Positions 50,163 to 58,716 of a stretch of 64,000 nucleotides of DNA are shown piece after piece (positions within the stretch are counted from its first letter, which is position 1; every line of letters starts with the position of its first letter). The notes under the pieces are model-generated. The model saw only the letters and a list, made by a program, of their open reading frames with translations, searched no databases and was not told the DNA's origin. Source of the stretch: DATEEG01 sp035525055 (GTDB taxonomy: Bacteria; Actinomycetota; Acidimicrobiia; Spongiisociales; ZC4RG35); contig DATLEZ010000175.1 in assembly GCA_035525055.1 (NCBI GenBank), positions 1 through 64,000 on the forward strand. Reading direction: 5' to 3'. Both the position numbers and the translations under genes were made by a program.

Positions 50163-51566
50163 CTACCTCACCAGACTCTGAAAGGACTCGCGGAGCACAG
50201 GCGCTGAGGGCACCACCCGCCCGTCCTCCATGACAATGACTTCCTCTTCCCGGCCGTACTCCGGATAGAAGTCGGTTTCGAACTCTGCGTAGTCCATACC
50301 GTGGAGTTCCACCTCTGGCGGCACCCTGAGAAGGTTGAGCTTCTTCAGCAGCAGTGAAGCGAAGTATCCGGGCAGGAATCCGAGCGGGAAGAAAGTGGCC
50401 ATCCCAATCAACTGACCCAGCAGCGACGAGTTGACATTGTCGACACCGGTCGGGAACCCCGCCGCGAATATCCCGACATAGAGGAGGCCCAGGAACCCGC
50501 AGGCACCGTGAACTGCCACGGCCCCGACGGCGTCGTCGATCCGCCACTTCTTCTCGATGACGCCGCCCACCCAAAACGCGAAGGCGCCGCCGAACATCGC
50601 CAGCAGGTAAACCAACGATGGGTGGTAAACGTCGGCACCTGCCGAGACCGTGATGACGCCGGCTAGACCGCCTGACACGGTCCAGAAAGGATCACCCTTG
50701 GAGACGAAGTAGCCGCCCGTAAAGCCGCCGGCAAAGCCCATCGTGATGGTGAAGGTGATCGCCGAGAGCGTCGAGGGAGACAGATATATGTTGAGCCATC
50801 CCGGGAAGGCCGTCGAGGTGATGACCAGACAGGCCGCGTAGAACGCGTAGAACCCGGTGAAGATCAGCATCAAGCCGAGGAGGGTCATGTGGAGGTTGTG
50901 CGGTTTGAACTGCCTCACCACCCCGCCCTTGCCGAACTTGCCGATACGAGGCCCAAGGTTGAGAAGGACACCGAGAGTGAATGCTCCGGCCACGCCGTGG
51001 ACGACCCCCGAGGCAATCGAGTCGTGGAAGCCGAAATGGCGCACGAGCCATCCGCCGGCGCTCCAACCCCAGGCGGCGTCGAGGATCCACACGACCGAAC
51101 CCAGCAATCCCGCCAGGGCCAGATAGGCGGAAACGCGAACCCGTTCGATCAATGCGCCCGACATTATCGAGGCGGTGGTCCAGGAGAACAGTAGGAACGC
51201 AGCCCAGAACACACCCGTGATGTTGTCTGCAAGGTTGGGCCCCATGTTGGCCGACCACGGATAGGTCGAAGCACAGAAGGCTCCATAGAAGTCGTCGGAG
51301 GTGCTCGACGGAATGAAACCCTCCTGGAAACAACCGTAGATCCACCATCCGAAGTAGTAGAAGGTGGGAGTGACGACCGCGATGGTCAGAATGTTCTTGA
51401 TCGCGATGGACATCACGTTCTTGCGCCGTCCAACTCCGGCCTCATACGACATGAATCCGGCGTGGATCAACCACATCAGAACCACGGTGAAGAAGTAGAA
51501 CTGCTCAGCCAGGATCTTGGAATCGAGGACTACCTGTTCCTCAATCACCGCGAGCGCTAAGTCCAT
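50163..51566 (-). CDS. amt: Amt/Rh-family ammonium (or methylammonium) transporter
   Basis: The protein has 467 residues, about 11 membrane helices and a cytoplasmic tail of about 55 residues. The conserved pore acid Asp182 and twin histidines His190 (SGVVHGVAGA) and His353 (AVAVHGACGF) are present at the spacing seen in AmtB. GVIEKKWRIDDAVGAVAVHG is typical. The N-terminal MWLIHAGFMSYEAGVGRRKN differs from AmtB, placing it in a separate Amt branch. In this neighbourhood methylammonium import is plausible. No glnK lies beside it. Confidence 0.92.
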   Translation of the reverse strand: MDLALAVIEEQVVLDSKILAEQFYFFTVVLMWLIHAGFMSYEAGVGRRKNVMSIAIKNILTIAVVTPTFYYFGWWIYGCFQEGFIPSSTSDDFYGAFCASTYPWSANMGPNLADNITGVFWAAFLLFSWTTASIMSGALIERVRVSAYLALAGLLGSVVWILDAAWGWSAGGWLVRHFGFHDSIASGVVHGVAGAFTLGVLLNLGPRIGKFGKGGVVRQFKPHNLHMTLLGLMLIFTGFYAFYAACLVITSTAFPGWLNIYLSPSTLSAITFTITMGFAGGFTGGYFVSKGDPFWTVSGGLAGVITVSAGADVYHPSLVYLLAMFGGAFAFWVGGVIEKKWRIDDAVGAVAVHGACGFLGLLYVGIFAAGFPTGVDNVNSSLLGQLIGMATFFPLGFLPGYFASLLLKKLNLLRVPPEVELHGMDYAEFETDFYPEYGREEEVIVMEDGRVVPSAPVLRESFQSLVR

Positions 51567-51716
51567 GCGAGAACCCTCCCGGTCCGTTTCGTTGGCGGCG
51601 ATGCTAGGAAGGCGTCCCTATCCCATGTGGCGTAATGCAGGGAGTTTTTGTTGAACGTCGGGAAACTTCGCCCGGAGCTCTCTTGCCCCGGTTTTGCATC
51701 TACCGTCGCCTGTCTG

Positions 51717-53048
51717 TCAACTCCAGGGATACGGAGAGTTGGACACAGGGTGCAGGTTGCCTGCGGCGTAGCGGGCGAAACGGAACGGTTCGAGGATCTC
51801 CTCACGCGCCCCGAGAATTTCGTGGGCGACCAGCGCTCCGACACCGATCATCTTGTAGCCATGATTGGAATCAGCGATCACGTACACGTTGTCAAGCATG
51901 GTGTCGAAGACCGGAAAGCTGTCGGGGGTGAACGCACCCAGGCCGCCTGATCGGGTCCGGTGGTAGAGATCCTGCTTTCCAACGAACCGCTTGTGGCAGT
52001 GGGCCAGTGCCGAAGTCCACATCCGTTCGAAGTGCTCGTCGACGTTGTACTCGGGGCTCTGGGGGCCGTAGGGGTCGACGTTGACTTCAGCAGCGGGCTT
52101 GTCGACGACAAAGGGCATCGCACCGCCCTGGATGCCCCCGAAGTTGAAGTCGGGCTTGTAGTAAATGCCCCACAACTGGTCCGTGATCAATTCCCCTGCA
52201 GGGCCATAGAGAGGGGCGTCGGTGTCGACGTGAATCACCGGAGGCATACCTCCCCGGTTGTCGGTGAGGTAGTTGGGATCGACCCGCAACACTCCCTCCT
52301 GCAGAAACCAGTAAGTCCACATCGGCCGCTGATAGAGACTGCCGTCGCGGCCCTTGACGCTGATCGTGGAGGGGAGGTCGAGCATCGCCCAGAAGTCCCT
52401 GACCCATGGCCCGGCTCCCAGCACGACCCACTCGCAGGCGATCTCCCCTTCGTTGGTCTCAACTGCCGTGACCCGGCCGTTGGCCCTTCTGAATCCGGTC
52501 ACAGTCACCGGTGCCAGAATCCGAATCCCCAGGTTCTCTGCCTTCATCGCCAGACCCTTGATCGAACTCATGTTGTTGGCATATCCACCCTGTTTCTCGT
52601 GGAGAATCACGCTTATGCCCTGGGCCTGCCAATCGGAGAAGATGCCCTGCATGTAGGTCCGACATTCCTCCTCGCCCTCCACCAGGACCGACGCATATCC
52701 GATTTCCCGTTGCTGTTCGAAGATGGAGACAACGTCGGCATGCATAGCTTCCGGCCCGGCCTGGATGTAGCCAACAGGGTGATAGTGGAAGCTGTCGGGG
52801 TCGGACTCCCAGACCGCCACCGAATGAGCCATCAGGCGGCGCATCGCAGGCTGGAAGTAGTTGTTCCGTATCACCCCGCAGGCGATCCCCGATGGCCCGG
52901 CCCCGATTCCGGATTTGTCGACGACGATGACGTCCTGGCCGCTGCCGATTCCTCGAGCCTCGAGTTCTTGGGCCAGGTGCCACGCCGTAGAAAGCCCGTG
53001 AACCCCCGCCCCTATCACGACGTACTTCGCTTCGGAGGGGATGGTCAC
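51717..53048 (-). CDS. FAD oxidoreductase of the sarcosine-oxidase-beta/DAO family, stand-alone
   Basis: The protein has 443 residues and a GTG start two bases after the previous stop. The N-terminal FAD motif is VIGAGVHGLSTAWHLAQE. AGPSGIACGVIRNNYFQPAM, WVVLGAGPWVRDFW and the C-terminal VIADSNHGYKMIGVGALVAH match the family of SoxB/N-methylglutamate dehydrogenase MgdA. Unlike the soxB at 59410, it is not followed by delta, alpha and gamma subunits. Instead it is coupled to an unrecognised 163-residue protein gene. Substrate is probably an N-methylated amino acid (inference). Confidence 0.85.
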   Translation of the reverse strand: MTIPSEAKYVVIGAGVHGLSTAWHLAQELEARGIGSGQDVIVVDKSGIGAGPSGIACGVIRNNYFQPAMRRLMAHSVAVWESDPDSFHYHPVGYIQAGPEAMHADVVSIFEQQREIGYASVLVEGEEECRTYMQGIFSDWQAQGISVILHEKQGGYANNMSSIKGLAMKAENLGIRILAPVTVTGFRRANGRVTAVETNEGEIACEWVVLGAGPWVRDFWAMLDLPSTISVKGRDGSLYQRPMWTYWFLQEGVLRVDPNYLTDNRGGMPPVIHVDTDAPLYGPAGELITDQLWGIYYKPDFNFGGIQGGAMPFVVDKPAAEVNVDPYGPQSPEYNVDEHFERMWTSALAHCHKRFVGKQDLYHRTRSGGLGAFTPDSFPVFDTMLDNVYVIADSNHGYKMIGVGALVAHEILGAREEILEPFRFARYAAGNLHPVSNSPYPWS

Positions 53049-53049
53049 A

Positions 53050-53541
53050 TCAGTGCCCTGTCGGGCGCTCCCATCCTTCGAGGCTCCCCGGCTGGTAATC
53101 GACCCCGACCACCGGTGAGCCTTCGATCCACGAGCCCAGCTCGGGCTGGGGGAACTTGGCGTGGATGGCCTTGAGCTGGATCCCGTAAGAGTTGCCCGAG
53201 ATCAGATGCTTCATGAGCACCTTGCGGGCATATTCGTCCTCCCGACCCGCCGGGATCGGGAAGTAGATCTTGAGGAAGCAATTCGAGTAGCGGTCGAAAA
53301 CCGCTGCGATCCCGTCCTCCTCGAGCAAGTGGATGTCCTCCAGCCAGTTAAGATCCTGACCGGGTGTCAGAGCCATCAGATCGATGTCCTCAACCTCGCC
53401 GGGGTCCCGCTGGTAGGACCATCCGGTCCCGGCCAGGACCTCGGCATCGACCGACTTGGTGCCTGCGAAGCGCTGGGTGTCTCTGACGATGACCCGACTC
53501 ATTGGCCGGGGACCCTCCCCAACGGCTACCGGCACGCTCAT
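53050..53541 (-). CDS. 163-residue protein of unknown family between GlxD-like and SoxB-like genes
   Basis: The protein starts at ATG 53541 (ATGA with the glxD stop); an in-frame ATG 13 codons later is also possible. It is mixed alpha/beta, with IVRDTQRFAGTKSVDAEVLA, GWSYQRDPGEVEDIDLMALT, a long LEDIHLLEEDGIAAVFDRYS strand-helix, and NCFLKIYFPIPAGREDEYAR. No Cys cluster, P-loop or membrane segment. Tight coupling on both sides implies it works with the glutamate-synthase-like complex or the flavoprotein, possibly as a dedicated small subunit. Confidence 0.7.
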   Translation of the reverse strand: MSVPVAVGEGPRPMSRVIVRDTQRFAGTKSVDAEVLAGTGWSYQRDPGEVEDIDLMALTPGQDLNWLEDIHLLEEDGIAAVFDRYSNCFLKIYFPIPAGREDEYARKVLMKHLISGNSYGIQLKAIHAKFPQPELGSWIEGSPVVGVDYQPGSLEGWERPTGH

Positions 53542-55016
53542 GGTGCGAATCCCTGATCTGCCAAATACTTGCCGAGCAACGTCTTGATCTCGGTGAGAGT
53601 CTCGTGTTCGGTCACGCCCGGGATGTAGCTGGTGCCAGCCAGCGGCACCTTGGCCATCGCCGCCGCCTCCAATGTGAGCGCGCAGAGGTCTTCGGGTTCG
53701 AGCGAGTGGACGTTGGTCTTGCCACAGGCCCGGGCGAGCATCTGCAGTTCCATGGTCATGGCAGTGAGGAAGTTGTACACCCGATTGGCGGCCTCATCGA
53801 CGTTGAGCCGGGACCGCAGCTCGGGATCCTGGGTGGTGATCCCCACCGGGCAGCGTCCGGTGTGGCAGTGATAGCACTGGCCGGCCGGGACTCCAACGGT
53901 GCCCTCGTAGTCGGTGACACCGGGGATCTCCTTGTTGCAGTTGAGGGCCATGAGCGAGGAGTGTCCGATGGCCACGGCCTTGGCACCGAGGGCCAGGGCC
54001 TTGGCCACGTCGGCGCCGTTTCGTATTCCGCCGGCCACCACCAGGTCGACGTCTTCGGCCAAACCCACGTCTTCCAAAGCACGGCGGGCTTCGGGGATGG
54101 CGGCCATCAGTGGTATGCCGGTTTCCTCGGTGCCTATGTGCGGACCCGCCCCGGTCGAACCCTCAGCCCCGTCGAGGTAGATGATGTCCGGTCCGCACTT
54201 GGCGGCCATGCGAACGTCGTCGTAGACACGGGCGGCACCGAGCTTCAACTGGATCGGCACCCGGTAGTCGGTCGCCTCACGGATCTCCTGAATCTTCAGT
54301 GACAAATCGTCCGGCCCGAGCCAGTCGGGATGGCGGGCTGGTGAACGCTGGTCGATCCCGGCAGGGAGCGAACGCATCTCCGCCACTTGCTCGGTCACCT
54401 TTTGGCCCATCAGGTGGCCACCCATACCTACCTTGCAGCCCTGACCGATGAAGAACTCGATTCCGTCCGCCAGCATCAGGTGGTGGGGGTTGAAGCCGTA
54501 GCGGCTCTGGATTACCTGGTAGTACCACTTGGTCGAGAGGTCCCGCTCCGGAGGAATCATCCCGCCCTCACCGGAGCAGGTGGCCGTACCCGCCATCGAT
54601 GCACCTTTGGCCAGGGCGGTTTTCGCTTCGATCGAGAGGGCGCCAAAGCTCATTCCGGTGATGTAGATGGGGATATCGAGTTCGATCGGGTAGCGGGCAA
54701 AGCGTGCTCCCAGGACCGTCTTGGTCTCGCACTTTTCGCGGTAGCCCTCGATGACGAACCTTGTGAGCGTGCCGGGAAGGAACATGAGGTCGTCCCAGTG
54801 CGGGATCTTCTTGAACATCGAAAAGCCCCGCATCCGGTATCGCCCGAGCTCAGACTTCACATGGATGTCGTTGATGACCTCGGGTGTGAAAATAGGGCTG
54901 CGGCCGAGCACGTCTTGTCGGGAAGGGGCGTCAACCTCAGTTCTATTGGCCTCAGTTCTATTGGCCTCAGTGTCTTTGGCCTCAGTGTCTTTGGCCTCGG
55001 TGCCATTGGCGGCCAT
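53538..55016 (-). CDS. glxD: FMN-binding glutamate-synthase-like subunit (GlxD/MgsC type), set 2
   Basis: The protein has 492 residues from ATG 55016, which forms TGATG with the glxC stop. A low-complexity N-terminus of about 30 residues (DTEAK and TEANR repeats, from 15-bp units) precedes the catalytic domain: YITGMSFGALSIEAKTALAK, GEGGMIPPERDLS, IGQGCKVGMGGHLMGQKV, LKLGAARVYDDVRMAAKCGP, AGGIRNGADVAKALALGAKA and the Fe-S site CYHCHTGRCPVGITTQDP. It is a paralogue of the protein at 44374 and would carry out reductive amine transfer within the GlxBCD-like complex. Confidence 0.87.
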   Translation of the reverse strand: MAANGTEAKDTEAKDTEANRTEANRTEVDAPSRQDVLGRSPIFTPEVINDIHVKSELGRYRMRGFSMFKKIPHWDDLMFLPGTLTRFVIEGYREKCETKTVLGARFARYPIELDIPIYITGMSFGALSIEAKTALAKGASMAGTATCSGEGGMIPPERDLSTKWYYQVIQSRYGFNPHHLMLADGIEFFIGQGCKVGMGGHLMGQKVTEQVAEMRSLPAGIDQRSPARHPDWLGPDDLSLKIQEIREATDYRVPIQLKLGAARVYDDVRMAAKCGPDIIYLDGAEGSTGAGPHIGTEETGIPLMAAIPEARRALEDVGLAEDVDLVVAGGIRNGADVAKALALGAKAVAIGHSSLMALNCNKEIPGVTDYEGTVGVPAGQCYHCHTGRCPVGITTQDPELRSRLNVDEAANRVYNFLTAMTMELQMLARACGKTNVHSLEPEDLCALTLEAAAMAKVPLAGTSYIPGVTEHETLTEIKTLLGKYLADQGFAP

Positions 55017-55831
55017 CACATCACCAACTTCCTCTCGGCAGGCTCGAGACTGTCGTAGTTGTAGAGCTGCTTTCCGCAGACGAACTTCTGGAAAGTGGGA
55101 GGCGTGCCCAGGCCGTAGATGGAGAACTTCCGGTCGATCATCTCGGTATCGGCGTCGGTCCACTCCCCCGGTACGCAGTCGATCCCCAACGACTTGACCG
55201 CGCCACCGACGTAGATCGCTCCCTCATACATCGAGTCGCCGAGGTTGGTCCCGGCATCGCCACAAATGATGATCCGGCCCCGCTGCATCATGAAGCCGGT
55301 CAGCGTTCCGGCGTCGCCGGCGACCAGGATCGTGCCGCCTTTCTGATCGATCCCGGTTCGCGCTCCCACGCTGCCGTGAACGACCAGATCACCGCCCCGC
55401 AGAGCCGCCCCGGCCAATGAGCCGGCCACCTTGTCGATGACGACCACCCCCGACATCATGTTTTCGCATGTTGCCCACCCGACCCGTCCGGTGATGTGGA
55501 CCTCTGGACCGTCGATCAGACCACAGCCGAAGTAACCCAGGCTTCCCTCGAACTTGATCTTGCAGCGCTGGAGGATCCCCACCGCGATCGAGTGCTTAGC
55601 GCCGGGATTGAGGACGGTGATGTCGCGCACTCCCTTGTCGGAAAGAAGCCAACGCAATTCGAGGTTGATCTGGCGGGTGGTGAGCTTGGCGGCGTCAAAC
55701 TGAGCTTTCGACCCCTCGATCTCGGAGATCATCGGGACATCGGCGACGGGCTCGGAGAGCCCGCGGGCGTCGTAGGTGATCTGACGCCGGCCTGCGCTGT
55801 CGACCCGACCTGGTGCTGGCCGACTGCTCAT
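55016..55831 (-). CDS. glxC: GXGXG-domain glutamate-synthase-like subunit (GlxC/MgsB type), set 2
   Basis: The protein has 271 residues from ATG 55831, which shares ATGA with the stop of the 24-codon mini-frame described at 55828. It has an N-terminal extension of about 50 residues, then LTTRQINLELRWLLSDKGVR and the beta-helix repeats GSLGYFGCGLIDGPEVHITG, VGWATCENMMSGVVVIDKVA and GDAGTNLGDSMYEGAIYVGG. It links the amidotransferase and FMN subunits and is coupled to glxD. Confidence 0.88.
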   Translation of the reverse strand: MSSRPAPGRVDSAGRRQITYDARGLSEPVADVPMISEIEGSKAQFDAAKLTTRQINLELRWLLSDKGVRDITVLNPGAKHSIAVGILQRCKIKFEGSLGYFGCGLIDGPEVHITGRVGWATCENMMSGVVVIDKVAGSLAGAALRGGDLVVHGSVGARTGIDQKGGTILVAGDAGTLTGFMMQRGRIIICGDAGTNLGDSMYEGAIYVGGAVKSLGIDCVPGEWTDADTEMIDRKFSIYGLGTPPTFQKFVCGKQLYNYDSLEPAERKLVM

Positions 55832-55968
55832 CGCGTCCACACCAGCACCTCGCCCTCATAAGGGTCAATGGATGCTGTTATCTCGCGGTCGATCATGCTC
55901 ATCGCGTCCATACCAGGACCTCGCCCTCATAAGGGTCGTAGGTATCTATCTCGCGGTCGATGATGGCC
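55828..55968 (-). repeat. 71-bp tandem duplication of the glxB 3' end creating a 24-codon mini-ORF
   Basis: Sequence 55828-55898 repeats 55899-55968 with a few substitutions and a 3-base insertion. The original copy encodes the glxB end DREIDTYDPYEGEVLVWTR plus stop. The extra copy begins ATGAGC at 55902 (overlapping the glxB stop as ATGA) and encodes MIDREITASIDPYEGEVLVW then TR and a stop at 55828, which overlaps the glxC ATG in the same ATGA way. The duplication has thus preserved translational coupling. Confidence 0.85.
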
Positions 55969-56831
55969 CTTATGGCCACCTCCTCGGACGCCATTGCGAC
56001 CAGTTCATCGGACTCGAAAAGGACCAGGGGCTTGGCGGCCATTGCGTCCTTGGCAACACCCAGCGCATCGGCCGTGACGACCATATATGTGAACACTCCG
56101 TCGAGATCTTCGAGGCTCTTGTGCATCGCGTCCTCGAGACCGTGGCCTTCAGCCATCTTCTCGGCGAGGTACACAGCGATGATCTCGGAGTCGCATTCGG
56201 ACTGAAAGCGGTGTCCGCTGCGTTCCAGCCGCCTCTTCCAGTGGAAGTAGTTGGTGAGTTGGCCGTTATGAACCACGGCAACATCGGAGAAAGGGTAGGC
56301 CCAGTACGGATGGGCTCCCGAAATGTCCACGTCGGACTCGGTAGCCATGCGGACATGACCGATGGCATGGGTGCCCTGGAAACCGGGAAGCTTGTACAGG
56401 TTGGCGACCTCGCTGGCATCGCCCAAATCCTTGACGATCTCGAGCGAACGCCCCAGAGATAGGACCTCGCAACCTGGAATGTTCTCCATGTAGTCGGCGA
56501 GAGCCTTGAGATCGCCGTCGTATCGGATCAGCGCTCGATAGGCGTATTCGGTTTCCCCTTCCACCCGTTCGACCGAGGCCCCGATCTTGTGCAAGCGCGA
56601 CTCCACTTCGATGCGGCTCCGCTCGAGGCGGTCGGAGAAGTCAAAGCCGCGGGGATCGTTGGCATCGGCCAGCTTGAAGCGAATCACCACTTCGCCTTCG
56701 GTGGCAGGGCCGAACAGGGCATAGCCCGTCGAGTCGGGCCCCCGGTGCTTCATCGACTGCAACATGCGCGACATCTCGGTCCCGATGTCGGAGGCAGCGT
56801 CCCGATGGATTATCCCCGCAATACCGCACAT
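55899..56831 (-). CDS. glxB: Class II glutamine amidotransferase subunit (GlxB/MgsA type), set 2
   Basis: The protein has 310 residues. MCGIAGIIHRD places the nucleophilic Cys at position 2; MKHRGPDSTGYA, GHVRMATESDVDISGAHPYW and VVHNGQLTNYFHWKRRL complete the Ntn site. It would deliver ammonia or a methylamine group to GlxD. Its 3' end has been tandemly duplicated. A tight palindrome and a TAGGAT (TANNNT) box lie 40-60 bases upstream of its start, so it may have its own promoter apart from glnT. Confidence 0.9.
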   Translation of the reverse strand: MCGIAGIIHRDAASDIGTEMSRMLQSMKHRGPDSTGYALFGPATEGEVVIRFKLADANDPRGFDFSDRLERSRIEVESRLHKIGASVERVEGETEYAYRALIRYDGDLKALADYMENIPGCEVLSLGRSLEIVKDLGDASEVANLYKLPGFQGTHAIGHVRMATESDVDISGAHPYWAYPFSDVAVVHNGQLTNYFHWKRRLERSGHRFQSECDSEIIAVYLAEKMAEGHGLEDAMHKSLEDLDGVFTYMVVTADALGVAKDAMAAKPLVLFESDELVAMASEEVAIRAIIDREIDTYDPYEGEVLVWTR

Positions 56832-56874
56832 CGTTGGTCCTTTCTCGCCTTGTCGCCGATCCTACCAAGGGTAA

Positions 56875-56977
56875 TCCATGTTCACCATGGAGAAACTTTG
56901 GACTCGTGGGTCAGGTCGGCCTGAGGGCAGGCATTCAACCCTCACGAAACCTGGCGTAACGCTCCCGGTTTCCGGGA
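56875..56977. promoter_or_regulatory. Palindrome and hairpin in the glnT-glxB gap
   Basis: The 334-base gap 56832-57165 has no gene. It contains tccatg-ttcac-catgga (56875-56891), a candidate operator about 45 bases before glxB, and the tight hairpin tcccgg-ttt-ccggga (56963-56977), a possible terminator or pause after glnT. A near-repeat ggccacattacga / ggccaaattacga lies at about 56983-57027. The assignment is by symmetry only. Confidence 0.5.
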
Positions 56978-57165
56978 CTCCCAGGCCACATTACGAATTC
57001 GGCGGGAGCCACCGGCCAAATTACGAGGGGCCACTCACGGGCGAAACCATTCTTCGCTAACTCTTGCCTGTTTCTGACGCCCATAGACCACGCCGACCCA
57101 GACCTACTATCAAACTTTGGAGAAGAAGGCTGCAGCATCGAGTTTCGACCTGTTTTGCTGGGACG

Positions 57166-58566
57166 TCAGGGCAACACGTCTAGATAGGTTTCAATGTCCC
57201 AGTCGGAAACGGTCGCGATGAAGCGATTCCACTCGTCGGTCTTGTAGTGCCAGAACACTTTCCACATATCGCCGGGCAGGGCCGATCGAACCACCTGGTC
57301 CCGCTCGAGAGCCTCTAACGCAGCCCCAAAGTGCTCAGGGATCCTTGTTACCTTCTTCCCACCGGCGATGGCGTCGTAGATGTTGCGCTCCTCGGGGGGA
57401 CCGGGGTCGAGCTTGCGTTTGATCCCATCCTCCATGGCCTTGATGAGAGCGGCGAACGACAGGTACGGGTTGACGGCCGAGTCGACGGATCGATACTCGA
57501 ACCGGCCGGGGGCGGAAATGCGGAGGGCGGTCGTGCGATTCTGGAATCCCCAGTCGGCGAAGACCGGGGCCCAGAACCCGGCGTCCCAGAAGCGCCGGTA
57601 AGAGTTGACGGTGGACGCCGAAATACAAGTGAGGGCGGGTAAGTGCTCAAGGACTCCACCGATCGACCACAAACCGATTTCACCCGGAAGGCGGGGGTTC
57701 TTGCCCTCGGGCATGAACATGTTCTTGTCGCCCTTCCAGAGTGAGATGTTGTGGTGGCATCCATTTGCTGAAACCCCCATGAACGGCTTGGGCATGAAGC
57801 AGGCGAACGCCCCCATCTCCCGGCCCACCTGTCGACAGATCTGGCGATAGGTGGTGAGCCGGTCGGCGGTGAGCTCGGCGCGGTCGAACATGAAGTTGAG
57901 CTCGAGTTGGCCGGGAGCGTCTTCGTGATCACCCTGAATCATTTCCAGTCCCATTGCCTTGCCGTACTCCATCACCTTGTGGATCAAGGGCTGCAGCTCT
58001 GAGAACTGGTCGATGTGGTAGCAGTAAGGCTTGGTCTTGCCCTCCACCGACGGAGTTCCGTCAGGATTCAACTTGAGCCACATCATCTCCGGTTCGGTCC
58101 CAACCCGGAGGTGAAGACCGCTGTCCTTCTCGAACTTCTCATGAATCCGCTTGAGGTTGCCCCGGCAATCGGACGTGAGGTAGGCACCTCCGTCCTCCTC
58201 TTCTTCCCGTCCCCGGAAGAGAGTGCAGAACACGCGGGCGGTCCTGGAATCCCAGGGAAGGACGCAGAAGGTCTCCGGGTCCGGCATGCCCACCAATTCC
58301 CGAGCTTCAGGTCCGTAACCGATGTAGTTGCCGTTGCGGTCGGTGAAGAGGTTGGCGGTTGCGCCGTATACGAGTTGAAACCCGTTGTTGGCCATGCGCT
58401 CCCACTGGGCGGCGGGCACACCCTTGCCCATGATCCGACCAGTCACCGAAACGAACTGGTAGTACATGTACTCGACGCCGGCAGCATCGATCTGCTTGCG
58501 GACTTCCCGGATCGCCGCGTCGCGGCCCTTCTGGTCGACGAAGCGTTCCAGGTCCGATCTCGCCAC
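57166..58566 (-). CDS. glnT: Type III glutamine-synthetase-like ligase (GlnT/GmaS type), set 2
   Basis: The protein has 466 residues from GTG 58566 with AAAGGA upstream. The GS core includes GTEPEMMWLKLNPDGTPS, QGDHEDAPGQLELNFMFDRA, CFMPKPFMGVSANGCHHNIS, NSYRRFWDAGFWAPVFADWG and SAVNPYLSF. The classical FDGSS ammonium-site motif is again absent (LVYGATANLF). It is linked to glxBCD, an XRE-cupin regulator and soxBDAG. That is the arrangement found around methylamine/sarcosine use in proteobacteria, so the ligand could be an alkylamine. Confidence 0.85.
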   Translation of the reverse strand: MARSDLERFVDQKGRDAAIREVRKQIDAAGVEYMYYQFVSVTGRIMGKGVPAAQWERMANNGFQLVYGATANLFTDRNGNYIGYGPEARELVGMPDPETFCVLPWDSRTARVFCTLFRGREEEEDGGAYLTSDCRGNLKRIHEKFEKDSGLHLRVGTEPEMMWLKLNPDGTPSVEGKTKPYCYHIDQFSELQPLIHKVMEYGKAMGLEMIQGDHEDAPGQLELNFMFDRAELTADRLTTYRQICRQVGREMGAFACFMPKPFMGVSANGCHHNISLWKGDKNMFMPEGKNPRLPGEIGLWSIGGVLEHLPALTCISASTVNSYRRFWDAGFWAPVFADWGFQNRTTALRISAPGRFEYRSVDSAVNPYLSFAALIKAMEDGIKRKLDPGPPEERNIYDAIAGGKKVTRIPEHFGAALEALERDQVVRSALPGDMWKVFWHYKTDEWNRFIATVSDWDIETYLDVLP

Positions 58567-58716
58567 GTTGTTCCTTTCGCACGATGCTGGCTCGCTCGCC
58601 CGGGAGCGGTTGGCGGCCGATCCTAAACATCGGCCCGGATCCACTGCCCGGAAACCGTGGTAACGATTGATGAAACCTGGACCCGAAGCGATGGGTCCTG
58701 AGTAGCCTTCCGCCGC

